This document shows, in pieces, positions 8,102 to 17,062 of a stretch of DNA of 43,334 nt. Under the pieces are notes generated by a model. It had not been told where the DNA came from, made no database searches, and saw only the letters and a list, made by a program, of their open reading frames with translations. The DNA comes from an uncultured Mycoplasmatota bacterium (lineage in GTDB: Bacteria; Bacillota_I; Bacilli_A; RF39; UBA660): positions 1 to 43,334 of the forward strand of contig USIB01000004.1 of assembly GCA_900554615.1 (NCBI GenBank). Reading direction: 5' to 3'. Position 1 is the stretch's first letter. Every line of letters starts with the position of its first letter. A program made the translations under genes and the position numbers.

Positions 8102-9214
8102 ATGAAAAAGGTATTATTTGTGATTGGTAGTTTACAACTTGGTGGTGCAGAAGTTGTATTAGTAGATATGATGAATAATTTATGTAATAAGTTTGATATT
8201 ACTTTGTTACTTTTAGAAAAAAGAGGTCCCTTGTTGAAACAATTAAATAAAAAAATAGATGTTAAATATTTGTGTTTAGGAGAGGAATATTGTAATAATT
8301 TTTTTTCTAGAATAATTAATAAAGTTAAATTAAGCTCTATATATAGATTTTTTGGCGATAAGAAATTCTTTTCTAATTATATTCATAATAAGATTCTTGA
8401 TGGTACTAGATATGATGTAGAAGTTGCTTTTTTGAGCGGTATTTTGGCTGATATAGTTAGATTTTCTCCTAATGATAATAGTAAGAAGATAGCTTGGATT
8501 CATTGTGAAGTTACAAAAGACGATATTTCTACCTACAATAAGTATAAGAAAATTATTACTGGTTTTGATTCTATAGTTGGTGTTAGTGAAGCTAGTATTA
8601 GAATATTTGAAGATACTTTTCCTAGTACTAAGGGAAAAATTAATTTAATTCACAATTATATTGATGTTAATAAAATAATTAATAAAGCTAATGATGGTAA
8701 GGTAGATTTTAATAGTAAGATGATTAATTTTGTATCAGTTGGTAGAATTTGCTATGATAAGGCATATGATCGAATTGTTAAGATAGCCAAAAAGTATGAG
8801 GATAAAATTGTTTTTAATATTATTGGTGATGGACCTGATAAAGATAAGTTGATAGAAGATATTGAGGTTAATAATATAAATAATATTAAATTATTTGGTT
8901 TAAAGAAAAATCCATATCCTTATATTAAAAATGCTGATTACTTTTTATTATCTTCTAGAAGTGAAGCTTATCCAACTGTTGTTATTGAGGCAATGATTTT
9001 GGGAAAAACAATTGTTGCTACTGATGTTCCAGGTGTTAAGGAAATTCTTAGTAACTATGATAATAAGGTTATTGTATCTAATAGTGATAATTCAATTGAA
9101 GATGGAATTAATAATGTAATTAGTGGTAATAATAATATTAGAAAAAACAATGATATTTTTGTGAAAGAAAATGAGCGTAATTTGAAAAAAATTATCAAAT
9201 TATTTGAAGATTAG
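8102..9214 (+). CDS. Glycosyltransferase family 4 protein
   Basis: A 370-residue GT-B glycosyltransferase. The N-terminal acceptor domain opens with a glycine-rich LGGAE loop near 13-17. The nucleotide-sugar half has VSVGRI near 210, IIGDGPDK near 242 and the GT4 EX7E element SEAYPTVVIE near 292. No membrane segments, so it works at the inner face of the membrane on lipid-linked sugars. It closely resembles the first GT4 module of the next gene (shared LGGAE, KRGPLL and NPYPYIK signatures), suggesting tandem duplication. Donor and acceptor cannot be read from sequence. Confidence 0.93.
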   Translation: MKKVLFVIGSLQLGGAEVVLVDMMNNLCNKFDITLLLLEKRGPLLKQLNKKIDVKYLCLGEEYCNNFFSRIINKVKLSSIYRFFGDKKFFSNYIHNKILDGTRYDVEVAFLSGILADIVRFSPNDNSKKIAWIHCEVTKDDISTYNKYKKIITGFDSIVGVSEASIRIFEDTFPSTKGKINLIHNYIDVNKIINKANDGKVDFNSKMINFVSVGRICYDKAYDRIVKIAKKYEDKIVFNIIGDGPDKDKLIEDIEVNNINNIKLFGLKKNPYPYIKNADYFLLSSRSEAYPTVVIEAMILGKTIVATDVPGVKEILSNYDNKVIVSNSDNSIEDGINNVISGNNNIRKNNDIFVKENERNLKKIIKLFED

Positions 9215-9217
9215 TAG

Positions 9218-12200
9218 ATGGTGATGAAGATGAAAAAAAATAAGAATAAAAATGATAAATTTATAAAATTGTTAATGATTTTTATAATGATTCAACCTTT
9301 TTTTGATGTATTTGTCTATTTTATGGATAAGGTTTTGAATATTAATGTACCTTTTATTTCATTTATTAGACCGATTATTTCTATTAGTATATATTTTTAT
9401 TTATTATTTAATGTAAAAATTACAAATAAACAAAAGAAAACTTCTTTTGCTTTTCTTGTTGTTTATGCTGTATATTGCATTATTCATTTATTTAACATTA
9501 GAAATAACTTTTTTGAATTATCATATGGCAATTTGTTTAATGAAGTTAGATTTTTATCTAACTATGGATATTTTTTACTTCAAACTATTAATTTTTATTT
9601 GATATTTAAAATTTCTAATGATAGTGATAGGAAAAAAATATTATTGTCTGTAGTTTATGCGGCTTCTATTATATCTATTTTGTATTTAATTTCTGTTGTT
9701 ACTGGTACTTCTCCTAAAACATATATATATTCTGTTGGAAAACATGGTTGGAAAGGATGGTCTGTATCTTCACATTATGTCGGACATGCCTTAGTATATA
9801 TTTTTCCTATTCTTATATATTCTTTATTTGAAAAGAATTACATAGAAAAATGGTATAAATATTTAATAACAATATTAGTAATAATTCCTTGTTTTTATTT
9901 AGTTGGTACAAAAACACCTTTATTTGCAGTTAGTGCTATTACTATTTTTTATACAATTATGAGAATTGTTGATGTAATAAAAAATGGAAAAAATAATAAA
10001 GAAACTATGTTTTTTATTATTGTTTCATTAATCATGATATTTACTTTTAGATATACTTTTGGTTATGATAATTTTAAAAATCAAATTAATATTTCTAATG
10101 GCGATGATGTTGGCGATGTTAATATGATAGAGGATAATTTGAAAAATAGTAATAAATTTAGTGATTATGAAAAAATGAATAATGATAAGTTACTTATTAA
10201 GAATTTTGATGATAGAATGATGCTTACTTTATATAATTATCGTGATATTAAATCATCTGTATTTGACAATAGAACTATTCAAAAAACTTTAAATAAATAC
10301 TTATGGAGTATTAGTTCTTTTAAAGATAAATTATTTGGATATGGTCAATCTGATATGCCTAATTGTACTTGGGTAGAAACTGATTTTTTTACAATATTTT
10401 ATTGTTATGGAATAGTAGGATTTATATTAATAATTTTGATTCCCCTAGGATATATTTCTTTTAATGGTATTAGATGTCTTATAAAATTAAAGCAAATGAC
10501 TAGAACTAAGTTTTTGATGGGCTTTGGTTTTTGTATAGGTTTATTCATATTATATTCTGTTGGTTATACTTTGCAATTTGCTCAAACAGTATTTTATTTA
10601 TCTGTATTACTTTCTTTATCTAATTTAATTTTCAAAGATGTAAAAATTAAAGAAGGTAAAAATAGAGATTATTTATTTTGTATTAATGATCTTAATATAG
10701 GTGGGGCAGAAGTTGGAATGGTAGATGTCGTAAATGAACTTGCAAAGAATAATAAAAAAGTAGATATTGTTCTTTTAAGAAAAAGAGGACCACTCTTAGA
10801 AAAAATTGATAAAACTGTTAATATTTATTCTATTATTAATGCTGATGATTCAAAAATTAAACAAAAAGTTTATCATATATTTTATATGCTTGGTGGTATA
10901 TTTATTAAATATGTTTATAAAAAGGTTATAAAAAATACATATAAAACTGAAATTGCTTACTTGGAAGGATATCCTGCAGTATTTATTGCTGCTAGTAATA
11001 ATCCTGATTCAATTAAAATTGCTTCGATTAGAGTAGGACTTAAAAATCATAAATTAAAAGCCAGTAAATTACCTTGGGGTAATTATGAAGTAAAAAAAGC
11101 TTATAAAAAAATGGATAATATTTATACTGTTTCTAATTTGACCACAGAGGAATTTTTAGAAAAGTATCCTTTTTGTAGAGGTAAAACATCGACTATATAT
11201 ACTTATTTTAATGTTGAGGAAATGCAAAAAAAAGCTCAAGAAAAATATAATTTTAAGTTTGACAAGAAAAAAATTAACTTTTTAGCAGTTGGAAGATTTA
11301 GTGAACAAAAAAGTTATGACAGACTAATTGAAGCTTTTAAACTTATTGTTAATGATAATGATAATGTTCTTCTTCATTTTGTTGGTAATGATAAAACAGC
11401 AGTTGGTGATGATATTAAGGCATTAATAAAAAAATATAATTTGGATAATAAAGTTGTATTGCATGGAGTATTAGATAATCCATATCCATATATTAAAGAT
11501 TGTGATTGTTTAATTAGTTCATCTTTATATGAGGGCTTTCCTAGAGTTATCAATGAGGCAATTGCTTTAGGAAAATTATGTATTGGAACGAATGTTACTG
11601 GTACTAAAGAAGCACTTCATGATGGAAAATTAGGTATACTTGTCAATGATTCTATTGAAGGCTTAGTAGATGGAATGAAAAAATATATAAGTGATCCTGA
11701 TATCTTTAGTTGTTATAAAAAAGAAATAGAAAAATTTGATGGGAATAAAAAAAGTTATTTTGATGGTTTAGAATTACTTAATACTAAAAAGAAGAAAATG
11801 ATAATTTATATGCCAAAATTATCTTTTGGTGGTATGGAAAAGGCATTAGTTAATTTGATTAATTATGCAAAACTTAATGACAAATATGATTTAACTTTAT
11901 ATTTAGTTTATAAGGGTGATATGAATTATATTGATTTGTTACCAAAAAATATAAAACTTATAATTGCTTGTTCTAATAAATTTAATACTTTTGGTAAATT
12001 ATTATCTGGTGTTAAATTAGTATGCAGATATATTTATCATGTATTTAATAAATATGATATTGCTATATCTTATTCTTATCAACATCCTATATTATGTTCT
12101 TTAACACGATTTGCTAGTGACAATAGTATTGTCTATATTCATGGTAATTTAGAACAAGGAATATCTAATAGTGTTTTGAATAATAGGTTAAAGACATGTA

Positions 12201-12874
12201 AATATCAGAAATTTAATAAGATAATATGTGTCTCTCAAGATGCTAAAGATGTGTTATGTAGATTACTTAATCGCGATGATAAAGTTTATGTTGTTAATAA
12301 TGTTATTGATGGAGATCAAATAATGTTAAAAGCGGAAGAAGAAATTGATGATTTTAAGTTTGAAAAAAATAAAATATATTTTATTAATGTGTGTAGACAT
12401 TCTGATTTATATAAAAAATTATTGAGAATAGTCACTGCTACTGAAAAATTAAATAAAGATGGTTATGATTTTGAAGTTATTTTCATTGGTGATGGTGAGG
12501 ATCATCAGTTATATTTGGATACTGTCAAAAAATTAGATATTAAAAATATTCATTTCTTAGGTAAAAAGAGTAATCCTTATAAATATTTAGCCAAATCATC
12601 TGCATTTGTTTTATCATCAATAAGAGAAGGATATCCTGTTGTTTTTATTGAATCAATGGTGTTAAATATTCCTATAATTACTACTAATGTATCTGATGCA
12701 AAGAAAGATATTGATGGTAAATTTGGTATAGTTGTTCCTAATGATGATACTTCTATTTATGATGGTATGAAAGAATTTTTAGACAATGGTTTTAAAATTA
12801 AGACAAAATTTAATTATATAGATTTTAATAGTAATATAGAAAAGGAAATAGATAGAATTTATAATGAGGAGTAG
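9218..12874 (+). CDS. Triple fusion: O-antigen ligase/polymerase-like membrane domain plus two GT4 domains
   Basis: A single uninterrupted 1218-codon frame with three modules. Residues about 15-470 are a polytopic membrane protein with ten or more helices and a large hydrophilic loop at about 280-390, like Wzy/O-antigen ligase family proteins. Residues about 484-855 are a complete GT4 transferase (NIGGAE near 493, FLAVGRF near 688, EGFPRVINE near 772). Residues about 860-1215 are a second GT4 (SFGGMEKAL near 868, FIGDGED near 1090, REGYPVVFIE near 1140). It starts four bases after the previous stop. The start is uncertain among ATGs 9218, 9224 and 9230 because the ribosome site is weak. These functions are normally separate genes; the fusion would tether two cytosolic sugar transferases to the polymerase. 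Confidence 0.9.
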   Translation: MVMKMKKNKNKNDKFIKLLMIFIMIQPFFDVFVYFMDKVLNINVPFISFIRPIISISIYFYLLFNVKITNKQKKTSFAFLVVYAVYCIIHLFNIRNNFFELSYGNLFNEVRFLSNYGYFLLQTINFYLIFKISNDSDRKKILLSVVYAASIISILYLISVVTGTSPKTYIYSVGKHGWKGWSVSSHYVGHALVYIFPILIYSLFEKNYIEKWYKYLITILVIIPCFYLVGTKTPLFAVSAITIFYTIMRIVDVIKNGKNNKETMFFIIVSLIMIFTFRYTFGYDNFKNQINISNGDDVGDVNMIEDNLKNSNKFSDYEKMNNDKLLIKNFDDRMMLTLYNYRDIKSSVFDNRTIQKTLNKYLWSISSFKDKLFGYGQSDMPNCTWVETDFFTIFYCYGIVGFILIILIPLGYISFNGIRCLIKLKQMTRTKFLMGFGFCIGLFILYSVGYTLQFAQTVFYLSVLLSLSNLIFKDVKIKEGKNRDYLFCINDLNIGGAEVGMVDVVNELAKNNKKVDIVLLRKRGPLLEKIDKTVNIYSIINADDSKIKQKVYHIFYMLGGIFIKYVYKKVIKNTYKTEIAYLEGYPAVFIAASNNPDSIKIASIRVGLKNHKLKASKLPWGNYEVKKAYKKMDNIYTVSNLTTEEFLEKYPFCRGKTSTIYTYFNVEEMQKKAQEKYNFKFDKKKINFLAVGRFSEQKSYDRLIEAFKLIVNDNDNVLLHFVGNDKTAVGDDIKALIKKYNLDNKVVLHGVLDNPYPYIKDCDCLISSSLYEGFPRVINEAIALGKLCIGTNVTGTKEALHDGKLGILVNDSIEGLVDGMKKYISDPDIFSCYKKEIEKFDGNKKSYFDGLELLNTKKKKMIIYMPKLSFGGMEKALVNLINYAKLNDKYDLTLYLVYKGDMNYIDLLPKNIKLIIACSNKFNTFGKLLSGVKLVCRYIYHVFNKYDIAISYSYQHPILCSLTRFASDNSIVYIHGNLEQGISNSVLNNRLKTCKYQKFNKIICVSQDAKDVLCRLLNRDDKVYVVNNVIDGDQIMLKAEEEIDDFKFEKNKIYFINVCRHSDLYKKLLRIVTATEKLNKDGYDFEVIFIGDGEDHQLYLDTVKKLDIKNIHFLGKKSNPYKYLAKSSAFVLSSIREGYPVVFIESMVLNIPIITTNVSDAKKDIDGKFGIVVPNDDTSIYDGMKEFLDNGFKIKTKFNYIDFNSNIEKEIDRIYNEE

Positions 12875-12877
12875 AAA

Positions 12878-13684
12878 ATGAAAAAGAAAATATTAATTGC
12901 TATAGTTGCACTAGTTGTTGTTGGTGTTATTGGAATATTATTGTATTTGAATTTAAAGGAAAGAAAGGTTATAGTACTTGCATATCATAAGGTTGTTCCA
13001 TCTGAAATAAAGGAAAAGTATTATAAAGATGATCCGTGGATTGATACCACTGAAAGATTTGAAAAGCAAATGAAATATTTGCATGATATGGGATATACTA
13101 CTTTATCAATGGATGAATATGAAGAGTGGAGAAATGGCAAAAAGAAAATTTCGTTAAGAACAGTTATGATTACTATTGATGATGGGGATGTTGAGACTTA
13201 TTATGAAATGATGCCAATATTGAAAAAGTATAATTTAAAAGCAACATACTTTATGATAGGTGAAAAAGTTCAAGAAACTACTGATAAATATGATTCAAGT
13301 AAAAAACAGTTTCTTGGAAGTGATTTAATTGAAAAGGCAAAAAAAGAGTATCCTAATGTTGAACTTCAAAGTCATTCTTATGGTATGCATAACAGAAATG
13401 GCAATATTCCTTATGTTTTGAGTATGTCTAAAGAAGAAATATCTAATGATTTTGATAAAATGAGATTTTTAAATACCACTGTTTATTGCTATCCTTATGG
13501 TGTTCATAATGATAAAATTCTTGAGGTATTAGAGAAAAAGAAATATCGTATGGCTTTTAAGTTAGATAAATCTGGTATTTCTACTAGAAAGGATAATAAA
13601 TATTTAATTCAAAGAGTTGGAGTAAACTATGATACATCTTTTCTTAATTTTCAAAAATGGTTATTAAAGGGAATTATTATGTGA
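12878..13684 (+). CDS. Membrane-anchored polysaccharide deacetylase (CE4)
   Basis: A 268-residue protein with an N-terminal membrane anchor at about 4-24 and an external NodB-type domain. Catalytic motif 1 is TIDDGD near 101, motif 2 is HSYGMH near 165 with both metal histidines, and motif 3 is YCYPYG near 202. The family removes N-acetyl (or O-acetyl) groups from peptidoglycan, poly-GlcNAc or other glycans with a divalent metal; here the likely substrate is the cluster polysaccharide outside the membrane. Its start lies four bases after the fusion gene. The stop codon is TGA, which shows that UGA is not Trp in this organism. Confidence 0.92.
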   Translation: MKKKILIAIVALVVVGVIGILLYLNLKERKVIVLAYHKVVPSEIKEKYYKDDPWIDTTERFEKQMKYLHDMGYTTLSMDEYEEWRNGKKKISLRTVMITIDDGDVETYYEMMPILKKYNLKATYFMIGEKVQETTDKYDSSKKQFLGSDLIEKAKKEYPNVELQSHSYGMHNRNGNIPYVLSMSKEEISNDFDKMRFLNTTVYCYPYGVHNDKILEVLEKKKYRMAFKLDKSGISTRKDNKYLIQRVGVNYDTSFLNFQKWLLKGIIM

Positions 13685-13693
13685 GGTTATATT

Positions 13694-14164
13694 ATGAAAA
13701 AAGTAATGTTTATTAGTAGTGTAGGTGGTCATTTAACCCAAATATTAGAATTAAAAGAAATATTTAATGATTATGAATATGTTTTAATTACTGAAAAGAA
13801 TGATGTTACTAAAGATATGAAAGATAAATATAATATTGATTATTTGCCTTATGGTTCTAGAAATCAAAAGTTTGTTTATCCGTTTGTATTATTATGGAGT
13901 TGTTTGAAATCATTTTATTATTTTGTTAAATATAATCCAGATGTGATAGTAACGACTGGCGCAAATACTGCTGCTGCCATGTGTTGTTTTGGTAAATTAT
14001 TTAGAAAAAAAGTTATATATATAGAGAGTTATGCAAAGAGAACATCGCCAACAGTAACTGGTAAATGTATTTATAAATTAAATGCTTATACTACATTTGT
14101 TGTCCAATGGAAATCAATGCTTGAATTTTATCCTAAAGCAGAATATTGGGGAGGTATATATTAA
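13694..14164 (+). CDS. Alg14/PssD-like glycosyltransferase membrane subunit
   Basis: A 156-residue protein of the PssD/Cps14F/EpsE type, equivalent to eukaryotic Alg14. It has SVGGHLTQ near 9-16, TTGANTAAA near 91 and a hydrophobic helix around 60-75 that would hold it at the membrane. In known pairs this subunit recruits and activates the Alg13-like partner. The partner is the next gene, whose ATG overlaps this stop as TAATG, so the two are translationally coupled and very likely form a heterodimer. In characterised loci the pair adds galactose or a uronic acid to a lipid-linked sugar. Confidence 0.92.
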   Translation: MKKVMFISSVGGHLTQILELKEIFNDYEYVLITEKNDVTKDMKDKYNIDYLPYGSRNQKFVYPFVLLWSCLKSFYYFVKYNPDVIVTTGANTAAAMCCFGKLFRKKVIYIESYAKRTSPTVTGKCIYKLNAYTTFVVQWKSMLEFYPKAEYWGGIY

Positions 14165-14628
14165 TGATATTAGTTACACTTGGAACTCAAAAACAACCAT
14201 TTACTAGATTGCTAGATGCTATTGAGAATTCTGATATTAATGAAGAGATTATTGTTCAAGCTGGTTATACTAAGTATGATAGTAAAAAAATGAAAATATT
14301 TGATTTTATTAGTTATGAGGAAATGGGAAAACTAGTAGATAATGCCAATATCATTATAACTCATGGTGGTACTGGCTCGATAGTAGGGCCATTGAAAAAG
14401 AATAAGAAAATTATCGCTGCTGCTAGACTTAGTAAGTATGGTGAACATGTAGATGATCATCAAATTCAAATTGTTGATATGTTTGCAGATGTTGGATATA
14501 TTATGAAATATGAGGATGGTGATAATTTAAACGATATTATTAAAGAAATTAGAACTAAAAAAATGTTAAAATTTAAGTCTAACACTAAAAGTTTTATCAA
14601 AAGTTTAAAAGAAGAAATTGAGAAGTAA
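14164..14628 (+). CDS. Alg13/PssE-like glycosyltransferase catalytic subunit
   Basis: A 154-residue protein like PssE/Cps14G, the catalytic half of a split GT-B enzyme. VTLGTQKQPF near 4-13 and THGGTGSI near 69-76 are the family nucleotide-sugar signatures. ATG 14164 is preceded by GGAGG at 14150-14154 and overlaps the stop of the PssD-like gene. Together with that partner it should extend the lipid-linked repeat unit by one sugar. The donor cannot be read from sequence; UDP-Gal from GalE or UDP-GlcA from Ugd are both available from this cluster. Confidence 0.92.
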   Translation: MILVTLGTQKQPFTRLLDAIENSDINEEIIVQAGYTKYDSKKMKIFDFISYEEMGKLVDNANIIITHGGTGSIVGPLKKNKKIIAAARLSKYGEHVDDHQIQIVDMFADVGYIMKYEDGDNLNDIIKEIRTKKMLKFKSNTKSFIKSLKEEIEK

Positions 14629-14639
14629 GGTGGTATTTT

Positions 14640-15599
14640 ATGAAAGAAAAAATTATGGTTAGTATTTGTTGTGTAACATATAATCAGGAAAAATATATAT
14701 CTAAAGCTATAGATAGTTTTTTAAATCAAGAAACGAATTTTTCTTATGAAATTATAATTCATGACGATGCTTCTACTGATGGAACTGTTGAAATCATTAA
14801 TGATTACAAAAAAAAATATCCTAATAAGATAGTTACTATTTTTGAGAAAGAAAACCAATACTCAAAAAGACCGAATTCTATTTTAGATATTGTTTTTTCT
14901 AAGGCTAAAGGTAAATATATAGCTCTTTGTGATGGTGATGATGGTTTTTGTAGTAAAAATAAACTACAATTACAATTTGATAAATTAGAAAGTGATTCTT
15001 CAATTAGTTTAGTTTCACATAATACAGTCGTTGTTGATAATGATGGGATTTTATTAGAAGAAAATAGTCCATACCCTGATGGAATTGTTACTGAGATAGA
15101 TTTTCTTAATAATTATAATAGTAGTATGCATACCTCGTCTTTAATGTTTAGAAAAAAAGATGTTAAAAGGTTGCCTGATTATTTTAATGATAGTTTGGTT
15201 GGTGATTTGCCTTTAAAATTATATTTATTATCTATCGGCAATTGTTATCATATAGATAAGGTTATGTCATTTTACAGAAAAAATTCTTCTGGCTCTTGGA
15301 CTTTAAATCAGAAAAAGAATAAAAAGATATTGAATAATAATTTTCTTAATGAAATTAAAGTATATAATTCTTTTAATAAGGAATCAAAATATCAGTATGA
15401 TGGTGAAATCAAAGGGAGAATTTTAAATAGAAAATTTAATTTTTATAAAGATAATGGTAATTTAAAAGAGATAAAAAAAATTGAGTATCATGATCTATAT
15501 AATGATCTTTCTTTTAGTGAAAAAGTTAAATTGTATTTGAAGAATAATAAAACTATATATGATATTTATTATAGGGTGAAATATGGGAAAAAAAGATAA
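14640..15599 (+). CDS. Glycosyltransferase family 2 protein
   Basis: A 319-residue GT-A glycosyltransferase. The N terminus opens with VSICCVTYNQ near 6-15, then DDASTDGT near 44. The metal-binding site is in CDGDD near 100, where many relatives have an EGDD form. Residues from about 210 on are basic and mostly helical. It is probably cytosolic or peripheral and adds one sugar of the repeat unit. It overlaps the flippase gene by 17 bases, so it is coupled to it. Donor and linkage are unknown. Confidence 0.92.
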   Translation: MKEKIMVSICCVTYNQEKYISKAIDSFLNQETNFSYEIIIHDDASTDGTVEIINDYKKKYPNKIVTIFEKENQYSKRPNSILDIVFSKAKGKYIALCDGDDGFCSKNKLQLQFDKLESDSSISLVSHNTVVVDNDGILLEENSPYPDGIVTEIDFLNNYNSSMHTSSLMFRKKDVKRLPDYFNDSLVGDLPLKLYLLSIGNCYHIDKVMSFYRKNSSGSWTLNQKKNKKILNNNFLNEIKVYNSFNKESKYQYDGEIKGRILNRKFNFYKDNGNLKEIKKIEYHDLYNDLSFSEKVKLYLKNNKTIYDIYYRVKYGKKR

Positions 15600-17058
15600 T
15601 ATAAAAGAAACTAATTTAAAGTCTGAGGTTATATCTTCTTTAATTTGGAAATTTTTAGAGAGAATTGGAACACAAGGAATACAATTTATTGTTTCTATAA
15701 TTTTGGCTAGATTGCTATTGCCTAGTGATTATGGTGTAATTTCTATGATACTTGTTTTTACTGCTATTGCAAATGTATTCGTGCAAAATGGCTTTAGTAC
15801 ATCTTTGATTCAAAAAAAAGAAGCTGATGATTGTGATTTCTCTTCAGTATTCTATGTTAGTATGGTTATTGCTATTATATGTTATGGTATAATTTATTTT
15901 ATTGCTCCATATATTGCTAACTTTTATAAAATGGAACAAATTACGTTGATATTGCGTGTAATGTCTTTAACTTTATTTTTTGGTGCAATAAATTCTGTAC
16001 AGAATGCTAAAATATCCAGAGATATGAAGTTTAAGAAGTTGTTTTTTAGTAGTTTAAGTGCTATAATAGTATCAGGTACTGCAGGTATTGCTTTAGCATA
16101 TCTTGGTTATGGTGCTTGGGCTTTGGTATGGCAACAATTATCAAATGCTATTGCTACTACTATTATACTTTGGTTTACTTCTGGTTGGAAACCTAAATTA
16201 ATGTTTTCTATGAAAAAGGTTAAAAAACTATTTTCGTATGGATGGAAAATATTATGTTCCTCTCTTATTGATACTATATATCAAAACATTTATAATTTAG
16301 TAATAGGAAAATTTTATAATAGTAAAACATTAGGTAATTACAATAAAGGTGAGCAATTTCCAAAATTGATAGCTGTTAATGTTGATGGTGCCATTTCTTC
16401 TGTTATGTTACCTGCTTATTCTAAAGAACAAGATTCTAAAGATAAGTTAAAGAAGATGGTTCGCAGATCAATTGTTACTAGTTCACTTTTGATTTTTCCT
16501 ATGATGTTTGGTTTAGCAGCAGTATCTGAAAATGTAGTTAAAATATTATTAACTGATAAATGGTTAGGTTGTGTTCCATATATGCAATTGTTGTGTATAG
16601 TTTATGCCTTATATCCTATTAATACTGCTAATTTACAAGCAATAAAAGCAGTAGGAAAAAGTGATTATTATTTGAAACTTGAAATAATTAAAAAAATAAT
16701 CGGAATTACTGTATTAGTATTTACTGTTAAGTATGGTGTTTATGTGATGACTTTAGGTCAAGTTGGTGTTGCTATTATTTCAACTTTTATTAATTCATAC
16801 CCTAATAGAAAATTACTTGACTACAAATATTTCGAACAATTAAAGGATATATTTCCTAATTTAATTATTTCAATAATTATGTTTGTTATTGTATACTTTA
16901 TTGGCAGCATTAGTATGAATATTTATTTATTGTTGATTATTCAAATTTTTGTTGGAATAGTAATCTATTTTGTTTTGTGTAAATTATTTAAATTGGAATC
17001 ATTAGATTATTTATTGAAAATGATAAAAGATAGAAAGAAAAGTGTAAGAAAGGATTAG
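15583..17058 (+). CDS. Wzx-type polysaccharide flippase (MOP superfamily)
   Basis: A 491-residue membrane protein with about 12-14 helices. The start (WKFLERIGTQGIQFIVSIILARLL in parts, near 24-47) and LLPSDYGVISM near 46 are typical of the Wzx/MurJ-like lipopolysaccharide biosynthesis branch. It moves undecaprenyl-linked repeat units to the outer face of the membrane, where the Wzy-like domain of the 1218-residue fusion could polymerise them. The gene lies between the GT2 gene and the ATP-grasp-HAD gene and overlaps the former. Confidence 0.95.
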   Translation: MGKKDNIKETNLKSEVISSLIWKFLERIGTQGIQFIVSIILARLLLPSDYGVISMILVFTAIANVFVQNGFSTSLIQKKEADDCDFSSVFYVSMVIAIICYGIIYFIAPYIANFYKMEQITLILRVMSLTLFFGAINSVQNAKISRDMKFKKLFFSSLSAIIVSGTAGIALAYLGYGAWALVWQQLSNAIATTIILWFTSGWKPKLMFSMKKVKKLFSYGWKILCSSLIDTIYQNIYNLVIGKFYNSKTLGNYNKGEQFPKLIAVNVDGAISSVMLPAYSKEQDSKDKLKKMVRRSIVTSSLLIFPMMFGLAAVSENVVKILLTDKWLGCVPYMQLLCIVYALYPINTANLQAIKAVGKSDYYLKLEIIKKIIGITVLVFTVKYGVYVMTLGQVGVAIISTFINSYPNRKLLDYKYFEQLKDIFPNLIISIIMFVIVYFIGSISMNIYLLLIIQIFVGIVIYFVLCKLFKLESLDYLLKMIKDRKKSVRKD

Positions 17059-17062
17059 TATT

